A stretch of DNA of 48,039 nt from Oscillospiraceae bacterium (GTDB taxonomy: Bacteria > Bacillota > Clostridia > TANB77 > CAG-508): the NCBI GenBank assembly GCA_009785865.1, contig WQVL01000011.1, forward strand, positions 1 to 48,039, read 5' to 3'. The notes below the pieces were generated by a model. That model was not told where the DNA came from. It ran no database searches and saw nothing but the letters and a program-made list of their open reading frames with translations. Position numbers and translations under genes: made by a program. Each line of letters opens with the position of its first letter. Positions within the stretch are counted from its first letter, which is position 1. This document shows positions 20,054-28,390 of the stretch, in pieces.

Positions 20054-20422
20054 CTATCTTGTTTTTGTAATATGGCTCTTTATTGCTTGAAAGCTTTGCT
20101 CACTTATAACATGTTCAATTCTACAAGCATCGTCTAATGCAATTTGCTTATCTATTCCAAGAGAAATAAGCCAATTAGAGATAATAGTATGTCTTTCATA
20201 CATTGATTCTGCAATTTTTCTACCGCTTTCAGTTAATGTTATATAGCCATCTGAGTCTATATGAATATATCCATCTAGTCGTAGCTTCTTCATAGCAACA
20301 CTTACACTAGGTTTTGAATATTCAAGCTTGTGAGAAATATCAATAGAACGTACTTTGTTCTCTCCTTGACTTAACATTAAAATTGTTTCCAAATAATTTT
20401 GGGTAGATTCCTGAACCTTCAT
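20054..20422 (-). CDS. mntR: DtxR/MntR family metal-dependent regulator
   Basis: The 122-residue protein has an N-terminal winged helix (YSKPSVSVAMKKLRLDGYI) and the metal-binding helices seen in MntR, with ligand-type residues around ERHTIISNWLIS and CRIEHVISEQ. It lacks the SH3-like third domain of DtxR, which fits the short MntR type. The start is the ATG at 20422 behind GAGGTGAG. It is divergent from a ZIP transporter gene whose promoter carries a palindrome, so a Mn2+/Fe2+ regulon is likely. Confidence 0.87.
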   Translation of the reverse strand: MKVQESTQNYLETILMLSQGENKVRSIDISHKLEYSKPSVSVAMKKLRLDGYIHIDSDGYITLTESGRKIAESMYERHTIISNWLISLGIDKQIALDDACRIEHVISEQSFQAIKSHITKTR

Positions 20423-20622
20423 CTCTCTCACCTCAACCTTCGTCTCTCTCGCCTCTTTGTTATTAATTCTCTATTTCAATATACAACTTCCCTACATAAT
20501 AACATGAAACCAATAGTGAATCAAGTTAGCCCCTTCCTTATCTTTGCTCTATCTATGAAGCTATTTATATATGTTTCAGAGGTATTTTATATATACTCTT
20601 TAAAACTATTTTTCTCTTTTTG

Positions 20623-20669
20623 TTGACAATATTGGTTAGCCATGTTAAACTTAGTTAGTCTTGACTAAC
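20623..20669 (+). promoter_or_regulatory. ZIP transporter promoter with likely MntR/DtxR operator
   Basis: TTGACA at 20623-20628 and TAAACT at 20646-20651 form a promoter. The palindrome GTTAGT-CTTG-ACTAAC (20654-20669) lies just downstream, and a related half-site GGTTAGCC (20634-20641) sits in the spacer. A bound regulator would block transcription. Confidence 0.65.
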
Positions 20670-20702
20670 CGAAAGAATTTCTTTTATATAAGGAGAATAA
20701 TA

Positions 20703-21542
20703 ATGAACGATTTAACATTTGCTTTTATGCTCACTATCATCGCCGGGCTGGCTACGGGCATAGGAGGCATGAGTGTACTTTTTTCTAAAGTAACAAATAA
20801 AAAATTTCTATCTATATGTCTTAGCTTTTCTGCAGGAGTAATGCTCTATGTGGCATTTACAGAAATATTTCTAGAGTCCCTTGAAAGCTTAGAGTATGGA
20901 TTCGGAAAGCAGCATGGGTATTTAATAGCAACTTTATCATTCTTTTCAGGGATTGGAATTATGGCTATTATTGATAAGTTTTTACCTCATGACGATCATG
21001 ATGATAAGGCTCTAGATCTACTGGAATCTGATTCAGAACGAGAAAAAGATATAAAGATTGCGTCTAAAGAAGATAAAGAGCTCAAGCGCACGGGAGTCTT
21101 CTCTGCTATTGCAATCGCTATACACAATTTCCCGGAAGGAATTATCACTTTTTTAGCAGCAATGTATGATCCAGCTTTGGGTATTGCTATTGCAATTGCT
21201 ATTATCCTACATAATATTCCTGAGGGAATAGCTGTTGCAGCACCTATTTATCATGCTACAGGTAGTAAATGGAAAGCTTTTCTAGCATCAATGGGGGCAG
21301 GATTAACTGAACCTTTAGGTGCATTAATAGCTTGGTTATTTGTACATAATATTTTTGATGATGTAGAAGGAATATTTGGTATTCCATTCGCAGTTGCTGC
21401 TGGTATTATGGTATTTGTGGCAATTCACAAACTATTACCAGCTGCTCAAAAGTATGGTAAACACCATGTAGTTATGAAATGGCTTTTCTTGGGAATGGCA
21501 GTAATGGCGTTAAGCTTGGTTGCATTAGAATATGTTTTTTAG
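20703..21542 (+). CDS. zupT: ZIP family divalent metal transporter (ZupT-like)
   Basis: The 279-residue protein has eight membrane helices and a His/Asp-rich loop between helices 3 and 4 (LPHDDHDDKALD). ZIP signature helices carry HNFPEG and HNIPEG, the metal-transport site. It probably imports Zn2+, Fe2+ or Mn2+. The ATG at 20703 follows AAGGAG; upstream codons in the same frame are unlikely because they overlap the operator. Confidence 0.93.
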   Translation: MNDLTFAFMLTIIAGLATGIGGMSVLFSKVTNKKFLSICLSFSAGVMLYVAFTEIFLESLESLEYGFGKQHGYLIATLSFFSGIGIMAIIDKFLPHDDHDDKALDLLESDSEREKDIKIASKEDKELKRTGVFSAIAIAIHNFPEGIITFLAAMYDPALGIAIAIAIILHNIPEGIAVAAPIYHATGSKWKAFLASMGAGLTEPLGALIAWLFVHNIFDDVEGIFGIPFAVAAGIMVFVAIHKLLPAAQKYGKHHVVMKWLFLGMAVMALSLVALEYVF

Positions 21543-21578
21543 AATATTTAAATTGATCTGACAAAGAGATTTGGAACG

Positions 21579-21625
21579 GCTCCTTTACAATTGGCATATA
21601 ATCCATTGTAAGGGAGTGTTTTTTT
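21579..21625 (+). terminator. Hairpin plus T-run overlapping the next gene's ribosome binding site
   Basis: CTCCTTTACAATTGG pairs with CCATTGTAAGGGAG, followed by GTGTTTTTTT and then the ATG of the next gene. The GGGAG Shine-Dalgarno is inside the stem. It may be the zupT terminator, an attenuator, or a translation switch for the following pump. Confidence 0.7.
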
Positions 21626-22192
21626 ATGTTTATGCCTGTCTTATCTGGAATTATTGTATCAGTAGATGCATTTTTCATTGGAATTTCACTTGGATTACAA
21701 AAGAAATGCAAATTTTTATATCTGTTTATAATTAACCTAATTCTTATTTCTCTTTGTATCGTTGGTTTTTTAATAGCAGAAAGAATTTATGAATACATAT
21801 TTATCGACACCGACTTAGTCGTCGGCCTTGCATTTATCTCGCTTGGGTCTTGGTACATTTTGTCTTACTTGATATCGAAATATATCAAACGACATAGCGA
21901 GGAAACTAAAGATGCTAAAGTCTCTTCTAAAACCATTATCATTACAGGATTTGTGATGAGCCTTGAAGCTATGCTAATAACTATTGGAATTACATTTGTT
22001 TTCCTACCGCATTCTACTTTTTTGATTCCTATCGTAGTGGGCCTTGCTCACTTTGGATATTCAGCATTGTCTTTCTTCTTAGTTAGGACCAAACACATGA
22101 GGAAAATGCCGATTGGTATAGCCCATGTTGTTTCGGGTCTTGCACTTATTACATATGGACTAATGGCAGTTTTTATAGAATTTGGAATATAG
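21626..22192 (+). CDS. MntP/YtaF-like manganese efflux-type membrane protein
   Basis: The 188-residue protein has six membrane helices in two similar halves, each with an acidic residue in a small-residue helix: SVDAFFIGISLGL and MSLEAMLITIGI. This is the MntP (DUF204) pattern. It is probably a divalent metal exporter, balancing the ZIP importer upstream. Glu replaces Asp in the second half. Confidence 0.8.
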   Translation: MFMPVLSGIIVSVDAFFIGISLGLQKKCKFLYLFIINLILISLCIVGFLIAERIYEYIFIDTDLVVGLAFISLGSWYILSYLISKYIKRHSEETKDAKVSSKTIIITGFVMSLEAMLITIGITFVFLPHSTFLIPIVVGLAHFGYSALSFFLVRTKHMRKMPIGIAHVVSGLALITYGLMAVFIEFGI

Positions 22193-22202
22193 TTTTTCAC
22201 TT

Positions 22203-22240
22203 AAAAAGAGAGCCTGCAATTTCTTGCAGGCTCTCTTTTT
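22203..22240 (+). terminator. Terminator between convergent genes
   Basis: AAAAAGAGAGCCTGCAA and TTGCAGGCTCTCTTTTT form a strong stem. Confidence 0.9.
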
Positions 22241-22251
22241 CTAAATACATT

Positions 22252-22681
22252 TTATCTCACTGTATATCCGAAGTTCTTCAAGTATTTTTATTATTTCTGC
22301 TCTAGTTTCTGTTCCTCTTAACATCATTTCCATCACAGCAGCTTCAGAAGTAAAAGTTTGAGTCACAGTTCTTTCTGAGATGGTAACGCTCATTTCTTCT
22401 GTCAGCCCTACCCTATCACCATAAAAACTTTCAGCTACTCCGTCACTAAAAAACTCCGTTCTAATAACCATCGACTCTATTCTATCTCTACTGTCCAAGG
22501 TTATCTCTATCGTTCTTACTCTAGGTGGGCTTCTATATCCAATAAACTCTCTTGTTGCTATTATTTTCTTGTTTTCTAACCCTCCATCTTGATTCTCTTC
22601 ATTACTATTTATGCAACCAGTTAGCACAACTAACAATAAAATGAATAATATCAATACACTTACTATTTTAATTGTTTTCAT
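22252..22681 (-). CDS. Small lipoprotein, one CGG +1 site near the end
   Basis: The lipoprotein signal peptide MKTIKIVSVLILFILLLVVL precedes the lipobox LTGC. A short charged linker and an exported domain of about 100 residues follow. The start at 22681 has GAGG upstream. Near the 3' end GAA CTT CGG ATA (CGG 22268-22270) would give ELRIYSEIKCI if read as Arg. Skipping C gives EELGYTVR and an earlier stop at 22252, a more natural end for a helix-turn-strand tail. The evidence for a shift is weaker here, because both frames stop soon. Function unknown. Confidence 0.72.
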
Positions 22682-22688
22682 AGTCCAA

Positions 22689-23198
22689 CTACCTCTCTTT
22701 TTTCCATGTCTCATGTTCATACCACGCTTCTCCATTAAATTCATCCCACTCAACAATTCCTCTTTCAAAAACAAGTGTAAGATAATACCACCCTATATGA
22801 TAGGCATCTATGCAAAAACAGATTTGATATTTACCATCCTCTAACTTTGTTAAAATTTCCATGCTAGATATATGTCCATATGCTCCTTCTGCATTATCAA
22901 AGATGCTATTATATTCTTCTTTTTTTACTTCTACATCTGCCACTTTCTCTATTAACTTCATATCCGAATCAAGACTTTCATATCCACTAATAATAATTTT
23001 TTCTACTGTTGCACCCTCAAAAATAATATTTGCTTTGTGGGTACACATATCTTTTTCAAATGTATTTTGCGGGTTCGCTGTAGTTATATTAATGCCAGAT
23101 ACTTCGACTATTAAATTCCCCTGCATAAATTCAAACTTTTCAATTATTGCATCATGATATTCAAATTTAGATAATTCATTTATTGACCTGTATTTCAC
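22689..23198 (-). CDS. Unknown protein (169 aa)
   Basis: This soluble beta-rich protein begins MKYRSINELSKFEYHDAIIE. The opening FEYHDAIIEKFEF resembles small immunity-type or DUF proteins that start with an H-D turn, but no family is named with confidence. The gene is followed 8 bases later by the lipoprotein start, so the pair is an operon. Confidence 0.65.
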   Translation of the reverse strand: MKYRSINELSKFEYHDAIIEKFEFMQGNLIVEVSGINITTANPQNTFEKDMCTHKANIIFEGATVEKIIISGYESLDSDMKLIEKVADVEVKKEEYNSIFDNAEGAYGHISSMEILTKLEDGKYQICFCIDAYHIGWYYLTLVFERGIVEWDEFNGEAWYEHETWKKER

Positions 23199-23301
23199 GT
23201 TACACCTCTTATATATTTATAAATTTTCTAATATCTTTGTTCATAAGTATTTGTGCTTTCATCCATTTAGCGGGTGCACTTATGAGCTCTTTAAAAGAAA
23301 A

Positions 23302-23991
23302 TTAAGTATTCCTCTCAATAATTATGTCCGCAACCGTCAAATTAATGTCATTAAAAGCATTATTTATAATAACATTAGCAACGTCTTTTGCATCCATAAA
23401 AGCATTTTGCTTTTCAACAGAAACATAACCTCTACTATTTTTATAAAAATCCGTATTTATTCCGCCAGGATAAACTCCTATTACTTTAACGCTTGTTCCT
23501 TTATAAGCAACTTTTAAACTTTCTGTGTATCCTCGTTCTCCCCATTTAGTAGCACAATATACACTTTCCTGTTTATTTCCTCTTAAACCTGCTGAAGAGA
23601 TAATATTTACTATTTTCAGATTTTCTTCATTAGTTGCCTTTAAAGCTTCAGTTGTAAATAATATCATACCTTGTAGACCTTTAAAACATATGTCCATATC
23701 ATTGTTAGTATATTCTATTGGTAATTTAAATACAGGCTCACCTGCGTTATTTATAAGGGCTCTTATATTACCAAGTTTCTGGATTTCTAGAACTGTTTGG
23801 CTAACAAATTTTTCATCAGATATATCTCCAACAAAAGATATGTAATTTTCCTCAAATTCTTGATTTAATAGTTCCATTTTTTCCTTATCAAAATCAATAT
23901 TACAAATAATATAATCTTGCTGTATTAATTGTTTAACTAATTCTAATCCTAGACCATTTGCTCCACCAGTTATTATAATAATATTTTTCAT
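23302..23991 (-). CDS. Short-chain dehydrogenase/reductase
   Basis: The 229-residue classical SDR has cofactor motif TGGANGLGLE near the N-terminus, NNAG at about 83-86, catalytic Ser in ISSAG and the YCATK (YxxxK) pair. The residue after the second strand is Asp (CNIDFDKEK), which favours NAD(H). The substrate is unknown. Confidence 0.88.
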   Translation of the reverse strand: MKNIIIITGGANGLGLELVKQLIQQDYIICNIDFDKEKMELLNQEFEENYISFVGDISDEKFVSQTVLEIQKLGNIRALINNAGEPVFKLPIEYTNNDMDICFKGLQGMILFTTEALKATNEENLKIVNIISSAGLRGNKQESVYCATKWGERGYTESLKVAYKGTSVKVIGVYPGGINTDFYKNSRGYVSVEKQNAFMDAKDVANVIINNAFNDINLTVADIIIERNT

Positions 23992-24231
23992 AGGTCATTC
24001 CTTTCTACCCATTATCAATCAGAGTATCTCTTGATATATTAAATATTCTATAATAATTATACTATATTAAAATCTTTTTAATAGTGCTTTCCCAAAATTT
24101 TCTGTTGCATCTTGTCATTTTTGTTAATTGGTCGTGGGAACATATCTGGAGCCGGTGTCCTCCGATTTCTATTGAAAAAGTTCGAAAAATTTGTTATAGT
24201 TATGTAAATGAAAAACAAAAGGAGAAAGAGT
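23992..24231. other. Intergenic region between divergent genes
   Basis: AT-rich, no gene or repeat seen. A possible promoter for the plus-strand gene lies near 24190-24205 (TTGTTATAGTTATGTAA). Confidence 0.4.
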
Positions 24232-24888
24232 ATGAAAAAAGGAAGTATTATGTTGTTAGGATATGGTTTATCTTACATAATATTATCAGTGTTATTAGCA
24301 TTTGATGCCATAGATTTATCAGATTATGCTATTATTTATTTAACACTAGCTTCATTTATATTTGCATTAAGTGAATTCTTAAGTAAGGGTTTTTTGATTT
24401 TTATTATGTCTATATTTCAAAAATCATTTAATTACTTCGCATATAGAGGAAGAGTAATTATAGATAAGAAGGTAGCTAACGAAAAAAATAGTTTAAAAGT
24501 GGTGTCGAGGGCAAATAAGCAAGCTTCATTAATGCTTAGCCTTTCAGACCAATCAATATATCTATGGAGAAAAGCAAAAGGAAGATTGGATAGTAATAAT
24601 TCTTTACTATCTCATATCTTATATATTGCGGGAACCTTTTCTTTGGTTCTCATGGCAGTACAATTTGATATATCTAATTCTTTACCAATCAGAAATTTTG
24701 AACAAACTATAACACTTGCAACTTTGGGGATTATGCTAACAAATATCTTTTTTGAAAGCGAAAGCACTTCCTTCGCCGAAAAAGGGCAGGCCCAAACTGA
24801 GAAGATCTTAGAGTATGGTAATAACGTAAGAAAAAAAATAGTCCGAATGAATGAGGCTTTAGAAATGGATACTGAAAAGCAGCAATGA
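24232..24888 (+). CDS. Membrane protein of unknown function
   Basis: The 218-residue product has two N-terminal membrane helices (about 5-23 and 30-55), a cytoplasmic basic stretch, then two more helices (about 128-145 and 155-170). GGAG precedes the ATG at 24232. It has no recognised domain. Confidence 0.7.
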   Translation: MKKGSIMLLGYGLSYIILSVLLAFDAIDLSDYAIIYLTLASFIFALSEFLSKGFLIFIMSIFQKSFNYFAYRGRVIIDKKVANEKNSLKVVSRANKQASLMLSLSDQSIYLWRKAKGRLDSNNSLLSHILYIAGTFSLVLMAVQFDISNSLPIRNFEQTITLATLGIMLTNIFFESESTSFAEKGQAQTEKILEYGNNVRKKIVRMNEALEMDTEKQQ

Positions 24889-24908
24889 AATATCATTGCT
24901 GCCGTTTT
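24879..24908 (+). terminator. Terminator overlapping the stop codon
   Basis: GCAGCAATGA and TCATTGCTGC form a perfect stem followed by CGTTTT; the TGA stop is inside the stem. Confidence 0.8.
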
Positions 24909-25071
24909 GGTTGCGGGATTATGACCCGCACAGTAGCTCTGTCCGCTTAGCTGTAGTATTTTTCGACTTTTCATCATTCAATTTAATGCAATTGCTTTTT
25001 CCCGATCTTATACTACTTTTATATAAAATTTCTATCTCTTCTATAAATTGTAATTTATCTTTCACATATGC

Positions 25072-25104
25072 AAAAAGGAGAACATTTATACAAATATTCT
25101 CCTT
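25072..25104 (-). terminator. Terminator of the split-pilin gene set
   Basis: On the minus strand AAGGAGAA and TTCTCCTT pair across an AT loop and are followed by TTT. Confidence 0.7.
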
Positions 25105-25112
25105 CAATGATG

Positions 25113-25478
25113 TTATTCTAAACATCTATCTATATTATGGCATCTGTCTTTACATGGACTACAACACCTTCTAGGGCATATACAACGACGTATTTGACAG
25201 CATATACAACAACAAGGTCTTGGTCTGCATTTTGGTTTTTTATACTCATTTACAAACTCTGGAAATCCATCAGGATATTCAACTTCTGCTACTAGCTCTT
25301 CGTCACTTCCTATTGTTACAGTCACTATTGCACGATATTCTCGAGCATCTGTTTTCCAATGTTTATTTGAAGGTGTAGTTTCTTTTATAATATAAGTGTG
25401 CACTCCTGGTTCAGTATAACAGAGTTTTGGAAATTTCACATTTCCTCTATGACATTTACACTTTGTTTTTTCACACAT
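25113..25478 (-). CDS. Half isopeptide domain (Glu/Asn half) with Cys-rich tail
   Basis: The 121-residue protein begins directly with the second half of a streptococcal-pilin-type isopeptide domain: RGNVKFPKLCYTEPG, THTYIIKETTP-like strand (catalytic-type Glu in IIKETT), DAREYRAIVTVT, VEYPDGFPEFVNEY (Asn in FVNEY). The first half of the domain, with the Lys, is missing. The last 40 residues are a basic, Cys-rich tail (CCCICCQIRRCICPRRCC). No signal peptide is visible. It is the third gene of the set and fits an end-cap or anchoring subunit that could be cross-linked through disulfides or metal. Confidence 0.8.
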   Translation of the reverse strand: MCEKTKCKCHRGNVKFPKLCYTEPGVHTYIIKETTPSNKHWKTDAREYRAIVTVTIGSDEELVAEVEYPDGFPEFVNEYKKPKCRPRPCCCICCQIRRCICPRRCCSPCKDRCHNIDRCLE

Positions 25479-25492
25479 ATCTTTTCACACCT

Positions 25493-25861
25493 CTAACTAC
25501 GATCTCTGTTTGTAGCTGAAACAATTTCAGTTTCTCCATCAAATACACCAAAGTTAAATTTATCATCTACTAGCGGAGCCCCTATTGCTGTTTTGTTTGC
25601 AAATAATGTTACACAGACTCTACCATGCTCATATTTATTTTCAAACTCTGGGAATCCTTCTGGGTAGTCTACATCTGCTGTTAAATGTCCTTCGCCATCA
25701 TCTGTTACTGTGATAGTAACAGGATATTCTCTATCGTCTGTTGTCCATCCACTGCCAGACTGTGAAGTTTCACGAATTATATATTCATAAACACCTTCTT
25801 CAGTAAATTCTATACATGGAAACTCTACATTGGCATTAGGGAGATTTCTTTTTAAATCCAT
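25493..25861 (-). CDS. Circularly split isopeptide-domain protein (Glu/Asn half, then Lys half)
   Basis: The 122-residue protein has its N-terminal 75 residues as the second half of a pilin isopeptide domain (NANVEFPCIEFTEEG, EYIIRETSQSGSGWTT, DYPEGFPEFENKY). Its C-terminal 45 residues are the first half of the same domain type (VTLFANKTAIGAPLVDDKF ending SATNRDRS). It therefore looks like a permuted domain able to join head-to-tail with itself or with its neighbours. The ATG at 25861 follows AAAGGA; the gap to the next gene is 14 bases. No signal peptide, no CGG in frame. Confidence 0.8.
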   Translation of the reverse strand: MDLKRNLPNANVEFPCIEFTEEGVYEYIIRETSQSGSGWTTDDREYPVTITVTDDGEGHLTADVDYPEGFPEFENKYEHGRVCVTLFANKTAIGAPLVDDKFNFGVFDGETEIVSATNRDRS

Positions 25862-25912
25862 TTTTATCACTATCCTTTCTATTACTATAATATGAATTTG
25901 TTAGGACAATGG

Positions 25913-27867
25913 TTACTCTCTTGCTTTGTTTGTAGTTTTTGAAATTATTACCTCTCCGTCCATGACAGCAAACTCAAACATTCCATCTTCTAATTCTTTT
26001 CCTATAGCTGTCTTGTTTGCATTTAATATAACGCATATACCAGTCTTTTCATGGTTAGTAATAACATTTACGCCTTGTTCAAACCTAATGTCATCTATAT
26101 TTGGATACCCGGTTCCTTCTAGTAATGCTCTTAAATTTACTAACTCATTATAATCAGTTATAGTAAAATGCATTGGTGCTACTGGAATTATATTGCTTCC
26201 TAACGGCACTTCTTCTTCAAGAATATAATCGCCTAATCCAAGTGTAAATGAGCAAGTTCCGTTGATTGTAGTCATTGCTTCTCTGACTCTATGAGGGAAT
26301 ACATTTGTCTGGGTTAAGATAAACTTAATATCTCTTATGGGTTCATTCTCTGTGTCTACTTTTCTAATCCTTACTTCTGTAATGTGACCACTACCACCGC
26401 TAGCATCTTCTAATTTAATCCATAAGTCTGTACTTCCTATATCATGTTTTCCTTCATCATGTATAAAAGAAACAGCATTAAAATAATAGAAAAATCCATT
26501 GTCCAGTATAGCTTCTGTTGCCCTTGTGTCATAATAAATCCAATATGCATATGGTAGGTTCTTTGTAGGAATATTAGGAAATATTGTATTGTTTTCATTA
26601 TTAATTAAATCTATTGTGGTATTTGTGTCATTAAAGTGCAAGTCTCCTAATTCCAATGAGAAATGTGCCACCTTAGTATCATCATCTGGGTCAGGTGTAA
26701 AAGGTGTATCTCCATTTCTAACATAATCAAACTTCAAAATGTCATCTGCTGTTTGTTTGTCTAATAATTGCCCTTCACTATGCATTTGTGTTAAAAATTC
26801 GTCTATTGTTAATCCTCTATAACCTTTGAAATAAAGGTCTTTAAGGTACCTATCAATAGGCTCATCAGGTTCGGAAACTAAGAAATTATTATCTACCAAT
26901 ACTCTAAATGCGTCTTTTCCCCACCATGCGTTATTTTCTTGCCTTCCCATAACTCTAATAATTCTAAGTGATTTTTTTACATATTCATGCCCACTAGCAA
27001 TGTGACCGTCCATGATTTCCTACTGCTAAAAAATCCTCAATTCTAGCGTTCTTGTAATGAAATGGTGCATCTATGGGATGACCGAACTGAGTAGCATATG
27101 GTACAAGATATGGCTCATTTATACTTTGATATCTATCATCTGTAGGATGTGTATTAGAATATCCGCAAAGATCCATTTGTTGTGAAATAAAATTGTCCGT
27201 TACTACCTCTTAAATCCCTCCATGTTAGATTCTGATATCCTACATTAAGATTCCATCTCATAGGTTCAAAATCCATATAATTATTATCTTCTACTTCTGG
27301 TAAATCTCCTAAGTTTCCGCTATGGTCGCCATATCGCCAACCTTTTCCGATTATTGCTCCAGGATTATCTAATAGCTGTGGTCCACTTCCACCACCTGGC
27401 TTTACATTAACGGTTTTATAAATTTTTATTCCATTAATATATATCTCCATTTCTTCTGTTGTTCCTGGTTCTGGCACTTCTTGTTTGTATTCTATATATA
27501 TTGAAGTTTCAAGCCATCCTTCAATATCGCTAGGTTGTGGCTCTCCATAATAATTACTATATCCACTATCAAAAAGTACATCTAAATAGAAATTTCCATC
27601 AGAGTCATTTCTATATGTCCTTGTACCTACTTTTCCTATTTGGTCATCTCCATAAATATTAACCGTATTTCCACCCATGCCAACAATTTTAAATATTTGG
27701 TTTGCACTATTATCTATTTTTACAGTAATCATATCTCCATCATGTATGCCATCTATTCCACCAGCGTAATCTAGTCTTATTTTTAGGAACATCATGTTTC
27801 CAACTGTATCAATAGGTTCTCCACCTATTGTTAACTCAAAATTTGTTACTTCTACGAAATTAGCCAT
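25913..27867 (-). CDS. Large adhesin-like protein ending in a Lys half isopeptide domain, two CGG +1 sites
   Basis: The restored product has 650 residues. Beta-rich N-terminal adhesin-like domains start MANFVEVTNFELTIGG behind GGAGG and are followed by a middle region rich in Asn/Asp. A complete CnaB/SpaA-type domain lies at about 470-605 (Lys in RIRKVDTE, Glu in YILEEEVPLG, Asn in VITNHEKTG). The protein ends with only the first half of a pilin isopeptide domain (VILNANKTAIGKELEDG to TTNKARE). CGG at 27163-27165 and 27006-27008 are skipped, giving NGSLGYSNTHPTDD and VGNHGGHIASGHEY. No signal peptide, membrane helix or LPxTG is visible, which is odd for a pilin-type protein. Confidence 0.82.
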
Positions 27868-28230
27868 TTTAAACATCCTCCTAACTAATGTTCTACTACT
27901 ATTATATGAATTAGTATTGGAGTTTGTACCAAACAAAAAACAGGATTGATGTGTCCTGTTTTGAGATATTCTGTATCACTCCATGACTTTTACCCATGAA
28001 ATAAGACTACCTTGTATGGTAGTCTCATGAACGTTTGTAGCACTTTGTGATATTGTGTAATACTCGGTGTGCTTTACTTAAAATCGTGCTGTTTTTGTGG
28101 AATGCACTCAACAAAACATAATAAATATATAGAAAATAGTATTATCATAGACTCAGTCGGTAAAAAGTCAGTAAATAATAAAAAAATGAGCTAAGTGTGA
28201 TTTCTACAATCTACCTAGCTCTAAGCTTTC
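27868..28230. other. Intergenic stretch with two hairpins
   Basis: No gene is seen. It contains a terminator-like hairpin (27937-27963) and a perfect AGACTACC/GGTAGTCT stem at 28004-28025. A promoter for the adhesin set probably lies here. Confidence 0.5.
27937..27963 (-). terminator. Terminator between tRNA-fMet and the adhesin set
   Basis: The minus strand reads AACAGGA-CACATCAA-TCCTGTT followed by TTTTG. Confidence 0.7.
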
Positions 28231-28306
<76 letters not shown>

Positions 28307-28390
28307 GTATTTAATTGGACTTTGATAGTATACACTGGTTTATGTTTAGTTGTCAACACTTAGCCCAAAAAAACTATGTCTTTTACTTAT

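Noticed and set aside
24910-24960. Pseudo-tRNA-like GCGGG-ATTATGA-CCCGC hairpin
   Set aside because: No acceptor or T arm is present; it is a short hairpin only.
25479-25912. Translational bypassing that would fuse the three split-pilin proteins
   Set aside because: Each gene has its own ribosome binding site and start. The gaps differ in length and share no take-off or landing codons. Kept only as a weak alternative.
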